64,000 nt of DNA from Stappia sp. GTDB taxonomy: Bacteria; Pseudomonadota; Alphaproteobacteria; Rhizobiales; Stappiaceae. Every line of letters begins with the position of its first letter. Within the stretch, counting starts at the first letter, position 1. Below are positions 23,197-31,489 of this stretch, piece after piece. Location of the stretch: NCBI RefSeq assembly GCF_040110915.1, contig NZ_CP157793.1:1872939-1936938 (forward strand), read 5' to 3'. The position numbers and the translations under genes are program-made. The notes below the pieces were generated by a model. That model was not told where the DNA came from. It did no database searches and saw only the letters and a list, made by a program, of their open reading frames with translations.

Positions 23197-23943
23197 CTAC
23201 ACGCCGAGATAGGCCTCGCGCACGCGGTCGTCGGCGAGCAGGTCCTTTCCCGCCCCGCTCATCGCGATCTCGCCGGTCTCGATCACATAGCCGCGATCCG
23301 CAATGGACAGCGCGGCAAAGGCGTTCTGCTCGACCAGGAAGATCGTCACGTCATCGGCATCGCGCAGCCGCGCGACGATCTCGAACACCTGATCCACCAG
23401 CACCGGCGCCAGACCCATGGAGGGCTCGTCGAGCAGGAGCAGCTTCGGCCGGCTCATCAGCGCGCGGCCGATGGCGAGCATCTGCTGCTGGCCGCCCGAA
23501 AGCCCGCCGGCGGGATTGCGCCGGCGTTCCTTGAGCACGGGGAAGAGCTCGTAGACGCGCGCAAGATCCTCGGCGATCTCCTTGTCCTTGCGCAGATAGG
23601 CGCCGAGGCGGAGATTGTCCTCGATGGCGAGCGGCGCGAAAATCTGCCGCCCCTCGGGCACCTGCGCGATCCCGGAGCGCACCCGCGCGTGCGGGCTTGC
23701 GCGCGTGATGTCCGCGCCTTCAAAGGAGATGGCGCCCGCCGTCACCGGCTGCACGCCCGACAGGGCGCGCAGCAGCGTGGTCTTGCCCGCGCCGTTGCCG
23801 CCGACGAGCGCGACGATCTCGCGCGGCGCCACCTCGACGTCGATCCCGTGCAGCGCCTCGATCCGGCCATAGGCGGACTTGAGACCCGACACGGACAGAA
23901 GGGAAGCTTCAGTTGAGGGCAAGGGTCGCCTCCCGCGTTCCAT
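23197..23943 (-). CDS. livF: Liv-type ABC transporter ATP-binding protein (LivF family), paaN-linked operon
   Basis: A 248-residue ATPase from the ATG at 23943; extension to a TTG at 23952 is less likely. It has Walker A 'GGNGAGKTTLL', signature 'LSGGQQQMLAIGRAL' and 'LLLLDEPSMGLAPVLVD'. It is the last gene of an operon that starts with paaN and continues livK-livH-livM-livG-livF, so it probably powers uptake of phenylacetate or a related aromatic acid. The start lies 35 bases inside livG, indicating coupled translation. Confidence 0.92.
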   Translation of the reverse strand: MERGRRPLPSTEASLLSVSGLKSAYGRIEALHGIDVEVAPREIVALVGGNGAGKTTLLRALSGVQPVTAGAISFEGADITRASPHARVRSGIAQVPEGRQIFAPLAIEDNLRLGAYLRKDKEIAEDLARVYELFPVLKERRRNPAGGLSGGQQQMLAIGRALMSRPKLLLLDEPSMGLAPVLVDQVFEIVARLRDADDVTIFLVEQNAFAALSIADRGYVIETGEIAMSGAGKDLLADDRVREAYLGV

Positions 23944-24697
23944 GCGTTCCAAGATAGGCTTCGATCACCTTTGGGTTGGTGCGGATCTCCGCGCCCGGCC
24001 CTTCGGCGAGCACCCGACCCTGATCGAGCACCAGCACCCGGTCGGAAATGCGCATGACGAGCTTCATGTCATGCTCGACCAGCACCACGGCGACGCCGTC
24101 ATCGGCGATCTTGCGGATGAGGACCTCGATCTCCTCCGTCTCGACCGGGTTGCAGCCGGCCGCCGGCTCGTCGAGCAGCACGACCTTGGGCTCGGCGGCA
24201 AGCGCGCGGGCGATTTCCAGCCGCTTCAGCGCGCCATAGGGCATGGAGGCGGCCGGCGTGTCGGCATAATCGGCAAGCCCGACGCGGGCGAGCAGATCGT
24301 CGGCGATCCTCTCGCTCTCGCGGTTCTGGCGCAGGGTGGAGGGCAGCGCGAAGAGATGGGCGAACAGCCCGCGGCTTTCCTTGAGGTGACGCCCGACCAT
24401 GACGTTCTCCCGCGCCGTCATGCGGAAGAACACCTGAAGGTTCTGGAAGGTGCGCGACAGCCCGCGCTCGGCGAGCCGGTTGGGCTCGAGCGCGGTGACC
24501 TCCGCTCCGTCGAGCAGCACCCGACCGCCCTTCGGCGTGTAAACGCCCGACACAAGGTTGAACAGCGTGGTCTTGCCCGCCCCGTTGGGGCCGATGATGG
24601 AGAAGACCTCGCCGGTCCCGGCGGAAAACGACACATTGTCCACCGCCCGCACGCCGCCGAAGGAGATCCCGATCTCCGCGACCTGAAGAATGCTCAT
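23909..24697 (-). CDS. livG: Liv-type ABC transporter ATP-binding protein (LivG family), paaN-linked operon
   Basis: A 262-residue ATPase with Walker A 'GPNGAGKTT' near residue 36, a LivG-type degenerate signature 'MPYGALKRLEIARALAAEP' and Walker B 'VVLLDEPAAGCNPVE'. The ATG at 24697 overlaps the livM stop by 4 bases. The signature has Ala-Leu where Gln-Gln is usual in LivG ('SYGQQRRLE'), a milder change than in the first importer of this window. It forms the energy module with the LivF-like protein downstream. Confidence 0.92.
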   Translation of the reverse strand: MSILQVAEIGISFGGVRAVDNVSFSAGTGEVFSIIGPNGAGKTTLFNLVSGVYTPKGGRVLLDGAEVTALEPNRLAERGLSRTFQNLQVFFRMTARENVMVGRHLKESRGLFAHLFALPSTLRQNRESERIADDLLARVGLADYADTPAASMPYGALKRLEIARALAAEPKVVLLDEPAAGCNPVETEEIEVLIRKIADDGVAVVLVEHDMKLVMRISDRVLVLDQGRVLAEGPGAEIRTNPKVIEAYLGTHGTREATLALN

Positions 24698-25641
24698 GAG
24701 CGCCTCCGGGAAAAGAGTGCGGCCAGGCTCGGCACGATGCCCGAGCGCAACACGATCATGATGACCATCATCATCAGACCGAGCAGCAGGTGCTCGTATT
24801 CGTGGAAGGCGGTCAGCACCTGCGGCAGCACGATGAGGATCGCGGCCCCCACGATGGAGCCCAGCACGGAGCCCATGCCGCCGAGCACGACCATGGTCAC
24901 CAGCTCGATGGAGTGCATGAAGTCGGCCGTCTCCGGCGTGATGAAGCCGTTGACCAGCGCCAGCGCGGAGCCGGCGACCGAGGCATAGACGGCGGAGATG
25001 ACGAAGACCTTCACCTTGTAGCGGGCGACGTCGATGCCGGCGACGCGCGCGGCAACTTCCGAATCGTGCAGCGCCCGGAGCGCGCGGCCCGTGGGGCTCG
25101 CGACGAGGTTGACGGCGATCCACGCGCCGACCACCAGCAGACCGCCGGTGATCCAGTACCAGGTGTCGGCGCCGCGCGCGCGCCAGCCGAACAGCGTCAG
25201 CCGCGACACCGGCATGCCGTCGGGACCGCCGGTGAGCCAGGCCTCGTTGGAGATCGCCATGGCGATCAGGATGCCGAAGCCGAGCGTCGCCACGGCGAGG
25301 TAATGCCCCTTGAGCTTGAGGATCGGGCGGCCGACCAGAAAGGCGATGCCGCCGCAGATCGCCGCGCCCGCGACCACCGCCAGCAGGGGATGCAGGCCGA
25401 ATTGCGCCGGCAGGACGGCGACCGCATAGGCCCCGAGCCCGAAGAAGCCCGCGTGACCGAGGCTCACCTGACCGGCGAAGCCCATCAGCAGGTTGAGCCC
25501 GATCACGGCAAGCGCGGAGATCCACACGAGCGCCGCGACGCGCAGGTAGAAGCTCGAAGGCAGCACGAAGGAGAGCGCCACGACGAGCAGCGCGACGCCG
25601 GCGGGCACGGCGAGACGATGGGACAGGAGACGGCTCATCAT
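24694..25641 (-). CDS. livM: Liv-type ABC transporter permease (LivM family), paaN-linked operon
   Basis: A 315-residue permease with about eight to nine hydrophobic segments and the LivM landmark 'IGLNLLMGFAGQVSLGHAGF' near residues 44-63. The coupling loop is 'GRALRALHDSEVAARVAGID'. The start is a doubled ATG (25641 and 25638) overlapping the livH stop as TGATGATG. It forms the channel with livH. Aromatic-acid importers of this family are known next to paa and benzoate genes in other proteobacteria, consistent with the operon context here. Confidence 0.93.
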   Translation of the reverse strand: MMSRLLSHRLAVPAGVALLVVALSFVLPSSFYLRVAALVWISALAVIGLNLLMGFAGQVSLGHAGFFGLGAYAVAVLPAQFGLHPLLAVVAGAAICGGIAFLVGRPILKLKGHYLAVATLGFGILIAMAISNEAWLTGGPDGMPVSRLTLFGWRARGADTWYWITGGLLVVGAWIAVNLVASPTGRALRALHDSEVAARVAGIDVARYKVKVFVISAVYASVAGSALALVNGFITPETADFMHSIELVTMVVLGGMGSVLGSIVGAAILIVLPQVLTAFHEYEHLLLGLMMMVIMIVLRSGIVPSLAALFSRRRS

Positions 25642-26513
25642 CACACGCGCTCCACGCTGGCCTTGCCGAACAGACCGCCCGGCAGGACGAAGAGAACGCC
25701 GAGAATGACGATGAAGGCGATCGCATCCTTGTAGGTGGACGAGATATAGCCCGCGCCCAGCGCCTCCAGAAGGCCGACGGCCAGCCCGCCGACGATGGCG
25801 CCGAGCGGATTGCCCATGCCGCCGAGCATGGCCGCCGCGAAGCCCTTGAGCGCGAGCAGCGTGCCGATGTCGTAGCTGGTCAGGGTGATCGGCGTGACGA
25901 GGATGCCCGCCACCGCGCCGATGCCGGCCGAGACGACGAAGGAAAAGCCGACGACGAAGGAGGTGTTGATGCCCACCAGCCGCGCGGCGAGCCGGTTGGC
26001 GGCGGTCGCCAGCACCGCCTTGCCGAGCAGCGTGCGGTTGAAGAAGGCCCACAGGGCAAGCACGATCACGCCCGCGCCCGCCAGCACCCAGAAGCTCTGC
26101 GGCAGGATCGCCGCGCCGCCGAAGCGCACCGGCTCGTCGCCGGAAAAGGCGGGCAGCGAATGGAACTGCTTGTCGAACACCACCTGGGCGAGCCCGCGCA
26201 GGAAGATCGAGGCGCCGATGGTGATGATGATCAGCGTCACGGCGGAGGCTCCGCGCGCCGGCTCGATGGCGAAGCGGTGCAGCGCGAGCCCGATGGCCAT
26301 CGCCGCGACGATGGCGAGCAGCGCGGCCAGCGGCAGGGCGATCCCCGCCGCCGTCAGGAACACGGTGGCCATGCCGCCGATCATGACGAATTCGCCCTGC
26401 GCGAAATTCACCACGTCGGAGGCGTTGTAGATGATGGTGAAACCGAGCGCGACCAGCGCGTAGACCGCGCCGACGGTCAGTCCGGAGACACAGAATTGCA
26501 AGAGTTCTGGCAT
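25641..26513 (-). CDS. livH: Liv-type ABC transporter permease (LivH family), paaN-linked operon
   Basis: A 290-residue permease from the ATG at 26513, with GGAG close upstream; a longer GTG start at 26537 is less likely. The LivH motif 'SGLTVGAVYALVALGFTIIYNASDVVNFAQGEF' is seen as 'GAVYALVALGFTIIYNA' then 'VNFAQGEF', and 'AAMLGGMGNPLGAIVGGLAVG' lies near the C-terminus. It is separated from livK by about 210 bases containing a short hairpin (GGACC-GGC-GGTCC, 26647-26659) that could trim expression of the membrane genes relative to the abundant binding protein. Confidence 0.92.
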   Translation of the reverse strand: MPELLQFCVSGLTVGAVYALVALGFTIIYNASDVVNFAQGEFVMIGGMATVFLTAAGIALPLAALLAIVAAMAIGLALHRFAIEPARGASAVTLIIITIGASIFLRGLAQVVFDKQFHSLPAFSGDEPVRFGGAAILPQSFWVLAGAGVIVLALWAFFNRTLLGKAVLATAANRLAARLVGINTSFVVGFSFVVSAGIGAVAGILVTPITLTSYDIGTLLALKGFAAAMLGGMGNPLGAIVGGLAVGLLEALGAGYISSTYKDAIAFIVILGVLFVLPGGLFGKASVERV

Positions 26514-26724
26514 GGGCTCCGCCGCAACGTCGTCCACGGGCGGGCCCCACGGACCCGCGCGCGTGAAAGGGATGGATTGAACGCGTCCTCAAGGGCCCTG
26601 CCCGCGTGGCGGAGATCGCCTGCCGAGGCAGCGACCGCACCTGCGGGGACCGGCGGTCCGCCGCCGGCCGGTGGGGCCGCCCCCGCGCCGGCCCTAAACC
26701 GCCGCGGGGGCTCCGTCGGGAGAC

Positions 26725-27879
26725 TTATTCGACGATCGTCCAGTCGCCGTTCTTGATCTCGAGCATCCGGAAGGCCGTCAGGTCGAGGCCGAGATGATCG
26801 TCGGCGGACATGTTGACGACACCGGCGGTGCCCATGAAGCCGGCGGTCTTCTCGATCTCGTCGCGGATCGCGGACGGGTCTTCCGAGCCGGCGCGCTCCA
26901 TCGCCTCGACCAGAATCATCAGCCCGTCGTAGGCGTGCCCGCCGAAGGTCGAGACCGGCTGGCCGGTGGCTTCCTCATAGGCGGTCTTGTAGTCGACCAC
27001 GACCTGCTTCTGGGGATCGTCGTCGGGCAGCTTGTCGGCGACGAGCAGCGCGGACGCGGGCAGGCGCACGCCTTCGGCAGCGTCGCCGGCCAGATCGATG
27101 AACGACTTGGACGCCACGCCATGGCTCTGGTAGAGCGGCACGTCGAAGCCGAGCTGCTGGAAGTTGCGGGTGACGATGGCCGGACCCTGCCCGAAGCCGG
27201 GATTGATCACCGCCTGAAGCCCCTCGGCCGCCTTGATGTTGGTCAGCTGCGGGGTCATGTCGGAATCCTTGGGGCCGTAGGTCTCGTCGGCGACGATCTC
27301 GATCCCGAAGTCGCCAACCACGTCGAGACACTGGTCGCGCATCGACTTGCCGAAGCCGCCGGTGCCCGAGATCATGCCGACCTTCGAGATGCCGCGCGCC
27401 TGCATGTCGGTGAAGATCTTCTGGCACGCCATGCGGTCGGTGTGCGGCGTCTTGAAGACATACTCCTTGACCGGATCGATGATGACGACCGCGCCGGCCA
27501 GCGAGATGAAGGGAATGCCGGCGTCCTCGAAGACCGGCACCATCGCCATCGTCGTTCCGGTGGTCGATCCGCCCACCATCGCCACGATGCCGTCGTCCTC
27601 CACGAGGCGGGTGGCGAAGGTGCGCGCCTTGTTGGCGTTGCCGCCGTCGTCATAGAGCACCAACTCGAGCTGCTTGCCGTTGACGCCGCCGGCCTCGTTG
27701 ATCCTCTCGACGTAGAGTTCCAGCGTCTTCGCCTCGGGATCGCCGAGGAAGGACGCCGGACCGGTCACCGCGAGCGACGCGCCGATCTTGATCGTGTCCT
27801 CCGCCATCGCGCTGGTGGCGAAGAGCGCCGCGCCCGCCATGAGCGCGGCTCTCCCAAAGCGTTTCATGAAGTCAGTCAT
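26725..27879 (-). CDS. livK: Liv-type periplasmic substrate-binding protein (LivK family), paaN-linked operon
   Basis: A 384-residue type I periplasmic binding protein. A Sec signal peptide, 'MKRFGRAALMAGAALFATSAMA', begins at the fifth residue and ends at an Ala-x-Ala site before 'EDTIKIGASLAVTGPASFLG', the typical mature LivK start. The ATG at 27879 has AGGAAATCA just before it; the longer open frame upstream is not coding. It begins 55 bases after paaN on the same strand, with no terminator visible between, so it is probably co-transcribed with paaN. Phenylacetate or another aryl acid is the likely ligand by context. Confidence 0.92.
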   Translation of the reverse strand: MTDFMKRFGRAALMAGAALFATSAMAEDTIKIGASLAVTGPASFLGDPEAKTLELYVERINEAGGVNGKQLELVLYDDGGNANKARTFATRLVEDDGIVAMVGGSTTGTTMAMVPVFEDAGIPFISLAGAVVIIDPVKEYVFKTPHTDRMACQKIFTDMQARGISKVGMISGTGGFGKSMRDQCLDVVGDFGIEIVADETYGPKDSDMTPQLTNIKAAEGLQAVINPGFGQGPAIVTRNFQQLGFDVPLYQSHGVASKSFIDLAGDAAEGVRLPASALLVADKLPDDDPQKQVVVDYKTAYEEATGQPVSTFGGHAYDGLMILVEAMERAGSEDPSAIRDEIEKTAGFMGTAGVVNMSADDHLGLDLTAFRMLEIKNGDWTIVE

Positions 27880-27934
27880 TGATTTCCTCCCAGGTTTTTC
27901 AAAAAGTTCCGGCCTCACGTCCGCCGCAGGGGCG

Positions 27935-29596
27935 TCACGCCGCGGCCGGCCGGCGCACCGTCGCAACGCGGAAGCGATTGGCGACGAACGCGCTGTCGCA
28001 CAGACAGGCGTTGCCGGCCGGGTTCGCTCCGGTCACGTGGTAGTCGGAGAAGGCGGCGTTCTGATTGACGAACACACCGCCGGTCAGATTGACCGACAGG
28101 CCGACGCCGGCCTCGGCGAAGGCATCTGCCGCCTTGTCGATCACGGCCTCGTCGGTCGCATAGAGCGCCGCCGTGATCGCGCCCCGCGTCTTCGCCGACG
28201 TCGCCGCACGGGCGATGGCGTCCTCCACGCCGTCCGTGGCGATGACGAAGCTGATCGGACCGAAGCGCTCCTCCAGATAGGCCGCCTCGTCCTTGGCATC
28301 GACGGCGAGCATCAGCGGCGTCGCGCTGCGCGCCCCGTCCATGCCCTCGACCGCCGCGCTGTCGCGCACGACCCTGCCGAGCGTCCGACAGGTCGCGATG
28401 CGCTCCATCGTCGCCGGATTCTGGACCGCGCCCAGCACGCCCGCGGCGCGCTGCGGATCGCCGAGCAGCTTGTCCATGGCGATCTTGATGGCCTCCGCCA
28501 CCTCGTCGAAGGACTTGTGCCCCTCGTCGGTCTCGATGCCGTCGCGCGGCACATAGACGTTCTGCGGCGCCGTGCACATCTGCCCGGAATAGAGCGACAG
28601 CGAGAAGGCGATGTTGCCGGCCATGCCCTTGAGCGAATCCGTGCCGGTCACGACGATGGAGTTGACGCCCGCTTCCTCCGTGTAGACGAGCTTGTCCCTG
28701 GCGTTCTCCCGAACCCACTGGCCGAAGGCCGGCGAACCGGTGAAATCGACGATGGCAACGCCCGGGTGCGTGACCAGCTCCTTGGTGATCGGCGCGTCCG
28801 CATCGTCGGCGGCAAGCAGCAGCACGTTCGGATCGAAGCCCGCCTCGGCCAGCACCTCGCGACCGATCCGGACAGTCAGCGCCAGCGGCAGGATCGCGCC
28901 CGGATGCGGCTTGACGATCACCGCGTTGCCCGTCGCAAGGCTCGCGAACAGACCCGGATAGGTGTTCCACGTCGGGAAGGTCGCGCAGCCGATGGTGAGC
29001 GCAACGCCGCGCGGGATGATGCGGAAGCGCTTGTCGAGGACGATCGGATCCTTCGGCCCCTGCGGCTTTTCCCAGCGCACGGTCGCCGGCACGCGGTGCA
29101 TCTCGTCAAAGGCATAGGCCACCGCCTCCAGCCCCCGGTCCTGCGCATGCGGGCCGCCGGCCTGGAACGCCATCATGAAGGCCTGACCGGAGGTGTGCAT
29201 CACGGCGTTGGCGAAGAGGAAGCTCTGCGCGTTGATGCGCGCCAGGATCTCCAGGCACACGCCGACGCGCTCCTCCGGCGTCGCGGCACCCCAGCCCGCC
29301 ATCGCGGATGTGCCCGCCTCGACCAGCATGTCGGGCGTTGCCTGCGGATAGGAAATGGCGAGATCGAGACCATAGGGGCTGACCTCGTGGCCGACGCGCC
29401 CGCCGGTGGTCGGCTGATCGAGGTCGAAGGGCTTGCCGATCAGCGCCTGAAACGCGGCCTCGCCGTCCGCCTTGGCGGTCTCGCCGTAGATCTTGCCCGA
29501 CGGCATTTCCGGATAGGCCGACCAGAAACCGCGCGCGCGGATTGCCGCGACCGCCTTGTCGAGCGTGTCCTTGTGCCTGTCGAAAAAGCCGGCCAT
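27935..29596 (-). CDS. paaN: Phenylacetate-degradation aldehyde dehydrogenase-family protein PaaN
   Basis: A 553-residue aldehyde dehydrogenase-fold protein of the PaaN2 type. It lacks the MaoC-like hydratase domain of the fused PaaZ. The nucleophile is in 'LYSGQMCTAPQNVYVP' and the general-base Glu in 'LVYTEEAGVNSIVV'. It is expected to oxidise the ring-cleavage semialdehyde in the phenylacetyl-CoA pathway. GGAG lies 6 bases before the ATG at 29596. The promoter some 250 bases upstream contains a TetR-type operator, and a 30-bp repeat array sits in the leader. It is the first gene of an operon that continues into a Liv-type importer. Confidence 0.92.
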   Translation of the reverse strand: MAGFFDRHKDTLDKAVAAIRARGFWSAYPEMPSGKIYGETAKADGEAAFQALIGKPFDLDQPTTGGRVGHEVSPYGLDLAISYPQATPDMLVEAGTSAMAGWGAATPEERVGVCLEILARINAQSFLFANAVMHTSGQAFMMAFQAGGPHAQDRGLEAVAYAFDEMHRVPATVRWEKPQGPKDPIVLDKRFRIIPRGVALTIGCATFPTWNTYPGLFASLATGNAVIVKPHPGAILPLALTVRIGREVLAEAGFDPNVLLLAADDADAPITKELVTHPGVAIVDFTGSPAFGQWVRENARDKLVYTEEAGVNSIVVTGTDSLKGMAGNIAFSLSLYSGQMCTAPQNVYVPRDGIETDEGHKSFDEVAEAIKIAMDKLLGDPQRAAGVLGAVQNPATMERIATCRTLGRVVRDSAAVEGMDGARSATPLMLAVDAKDEAAYLEERFGPISFVIATDGVEDAIARAATSAKTRGAITAALYATDEAVIDKAADAFAEAGVGLSVNLTGGVFVNQNAAFSDYHVTGANPAGNACLCDSAFVANRFRVATVRRPAAA

Positions 29597-29610
29597 GCCT
29601 GTCTCCCTTG

Positions 29611-29700
29611 TCCGCGCCTGTCACTGGCGCGCTGTTCGTATCCGCGCGCACTTGCGGCGCGCTGTTCGGGTCCGTGCGCCTGTCGTCGGCGCGCGTCCCT
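29611..29700. repeat. 30-bp tandem repeat array (3 units) in the paaN leader
   Basis: Three units run 29611-29640, 29641-29670 and 29671-29700, each starting TCCG(C/T)GCG or TCCGCGCC and ending near GGCGCGC; the third is the most diverged. As minus-strand RNA, units 1 and 3 can fold a GC hairpin of the form CGCGCC...GGCGCG. The array begins 15 bases upstream of the paaN ATG, so it could influence ribosome access. Confidence 0.85.
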
Positions 29701-29842
29701 CGCGGTTCTTGCCCGGCGTTCGTGCCGTTTCCGGCCTCGCCTGCGCCACGGCTTCCCGGCGATCGCAAGCGGTCTGCCGCCCTCGACCCCCGGTTCGTTT
29801 CTTTGCGCCGCCCCTGATTGACAGCGCCCGATTGACGATCAT

Positions 29843-29871
29843 AATAATTAACCGACCGGTTGGTCAGTCAA
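29843..29871 (-). promoter_or_regulatory. paaN promoter with a TetR-type operator in its spacer
   Basis: On the minus strand, TTGACT (29871-29866) and ATTATT (29848-29843) form a sigma-70-like promoter with a 17-base spacer. The spacer contains the palindrome ACCGACCGGTTGGT (29851-29864 on the plus strand), a common TetR-family operator form. A bound repressor would block RNA polymerase. The likely ligand-responsive protein is the TetR regulator at 32966, and the site may also affect the divergent paaG operon. Confidence 0.72.
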
Positions 29872-30043
29872 GTGAAAAATCGCATTGGACGACGGAACGG
29901 CCCCATACTTTCCCTCAGGCAACCGGCCCTCAGCCAACCGGGAGCGCCAACGCGTGTGGTGCGAGGGATCGGGCGGCGCCTGTCGGCACTGCGAGCGGAC
30001 AATGCGGACGAAAAATGCGGGCAACAGACGCAGGGAGGTTCAG

Positions 30044-30883
30044 TTGACCCAGGACAAGACGGAAGCGCCGGTGACGACCGCGCGCGAGGGCGGCGTGCTG
30101 ATCGTGACGCTGAACCGGCCGGACAAGCTCAATTCGTTCAACGAGGCGATGCACGCGGAGCTGCGCGCCGCGCTCGACATCGCCGAGAACGATCCGGATG
30201 TGCGCGCGCTCCTGCTCACCGGCGCCGGGCGCGGCTTCTGCGCCGGTCAGGATCTCGGCGACCGGGTCTTTTCCGACGATGCGGGTCCGCCCGATCTCAC
30301 CCGGACCATCGAGGCGAACTACAATCCGCTGATCCGCCGGATGAAGGCGCTGCCCAAGCCCATCGTCTGCGCGGTGAACGGGGTTGCCGCCGGCGCCGGC
30401 GCCAACATCGCGCTCGCCTGCGACATCGTGCTGGCCGCCAAGAGCGCCAAGTTCATCCAGGCCTTCGCCAAGATCGGGCTGGTGCCCGATTCGGGCGGCA
30501 CCTGGACGCTGCCGCAGCTCGTCGGCCTTGCCCGCGCCAAGGCGCTTGCCCTGCTCGCGACCCCGGTTCCGGCCGAACAGGCGGAAAGCTGGGGCATGAT
30601 CTGGAAGGCGGTCGACGACGCCGCGCTGATGGACGAGGCCCTGAAGCTTACCCGCGAGCTTGCCGAAGCGCCCACCTTCGGCCTCGGCCTGATCAAGCAG
30701 GCGATGGAGGCGGCGACCGACAACACGCTCGATGCGCAGCTCGATCTGGAACGCGACCTGCAGGGCCGCGCGGGCCGCTCGCCGGATTACCGGGAAGGCG
30801 TTTCGGCCTTCCTCGCCAAGCGCGCGCCCGTCTTCACGGGCCGTCCGCCGGAGGGCGAGGACGCGGCGGGAGAAAACGCATGA
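30044..30883 (+). CDS. paaG: PaaG-type enoyl-CoA hydratase/isomerase (epoxyphenylacetyl-CoA isomerase)
   Basis: A crotonase-fold enzyme of 279 residues from a TTG at 30044, chosen for the GGGAGG ribosome-binding site 5 bases before it. PaaG isomerises the phenylacetyl-CoA epoxide to the oxepin-CoA. 'LLTGAGRGFCAGQDLGDR' and 'AAGAGANIALACDIVLAA' form the CoA and oxyanion-hole segments, and 'KIGLVPDSGGTWTLPQLVG' is typical of PaaG, with Asp where hydratases have Glu. It is followed by paaI with a 4-base overlap. The enzyme starts the plus-strand half of the split paa locus. Confidence 0.9.
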   Translation: MTQDKTEAPVTTAREGGVLIVTLNRPDKLNSFNEAMHAELRAALDIAENDPDVRALLLTGAGRGFCAGQDLGDRVFSDDAGPPDLTRTIEANYNPLIRRMKALPKPIVCAVNGVAAGAGANIALACDIVLAAKSAKFIQAFAKIGLVPDSGGTWTLPQLVGLARAKALALLATPVPAEQAESWGMIWKAVDDAALMDEALKLTRELAEAPTFGLGLIKQAMEAATDNTLDAQLDLERDLQGRAGRSPDYREGVSAFLAKRAPVFTGRPPEGEDAAGENA

Positions 30884-31341
30884 GCGCGCCCGTGACGGCC
30901 GAGGGGCTGAGCAAGGAGGCGCTCGCGCGCGCCTGCGCCGACGCCATGTGGGCCGATGACAAGGCGAGCCAGGGCCTCGGCATGGAGATCGTCGAGGTCG
31001 GCCCCGGGCGGGCCGTGCTGGCGATGACCGTGCGCGAAGACATGGTGAACGGCCACGGCATCTGTCATGGCGGCTTCGTCTTTTCCCTCGCCGACAGCGC
31101 CTTCGCCTTCGCCTGCAACAGCCACAACCAGGCGACCGTCGCGAGCCATTGCGCGGTCTCCTACCTGAAGCCCGGCCGGCTCGGCGAGCGGTTGACGGCA
31201 ACGGCCCAGGAGCGCTGGCGCGAGGGCCGCTCCGGCATCACCGACGTCACCGTGACCAACCCGGCCGGCGAGGTGATCGCCGAGTTTCGCGGCAACTCGC
31301 GCACCATTCGCGGCACGCTGATACCCGAAACCGCGGAGTGA
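30880..31341 (+). CDS. paaI: Hydroxyphenylacetyl-CoA thioesterase PaaI
   Basis: A 153-residue hotdog-fold thioesterase. 'NGHGICHGGFVFSLADSAFAFACN' is seen as 'CHGGFVFSLADSAFA' at 62-76, with the catalytic Asp D72 and the HGG turn at 63-65. PaaI hydrolyses dead-end CoA esters of the phenylacetate pathway and frees CoA. The ATG overlaps the paaG stop (ATGA). Length matches the family. A terminator-like hairpin follows 30 bases after the stop. Confidence 0.92.
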   Translation: MSAPVTAEGLSKEALARACADAMWADDKASQGLGMEIVEVGPGRAVLAMTVREDMVNGHGICHGGFVFSLADSAFAFACNSHNQATVASHCAVSYLKPGRLGERLTATAQERWREGRSGITDVTVTNPAGEVIAEFRGNSRTIRGTLIPETAE

Positions 31342-31370
31342 CCGGGCGACGCACGCGTCGCCTCTATCCC

Positions 31371-31406
31371 GCGACCGGACCGGGAGGCCGGTCGCCCGTT
31401 TCTTCG
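31371..31406 (+). terminator. Hairpin between paaI and paaK
   Basis: GCGACCGG (31371-31378) pairs perfectly with CCGGTCGC (31388-31395) across a 9-base loop, followed by CCGTTTCTT. It is a weak intrinsic terminator or attenuator that could lower paaK relative to paaGI, or separate them entirely. Confidence 0.5.
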
Positions 31407-31489
31407 CAGGACCGCTCCGGTCCCGCACGGCACTCAATATATGGCCCTGCCCCGCCAAGACCGGCAGGCGCCCGTTCTGGGAGGAACTC

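Larger units (their letters stand above)
29597..30043. other. Divergent intergenic region between paaN and paaG
   Basis: This 447-base gap holds, from left to right, the paaN ribosome-binding site, the 30-bp tandem array, about 130 bases without recognisable signals, the AT-rich paaN promoter with its TetR-type operator, and a leader of about 170 bases before paaG. No gene is supported. An in-frame ATG at 30002 exists for paaG but lacks a ribosome-binding site. A plus-strand promoter for paaG could not be picked out with confidence. Confidence 0.7.

Noticed and set aside
23197..27879. Calling the second Liv system a leucine/isoleucine/valine transporter
   Set aside because: Family membership alone does not fix the substrate, and the operon is headed by paaN under a TetR-type operator.
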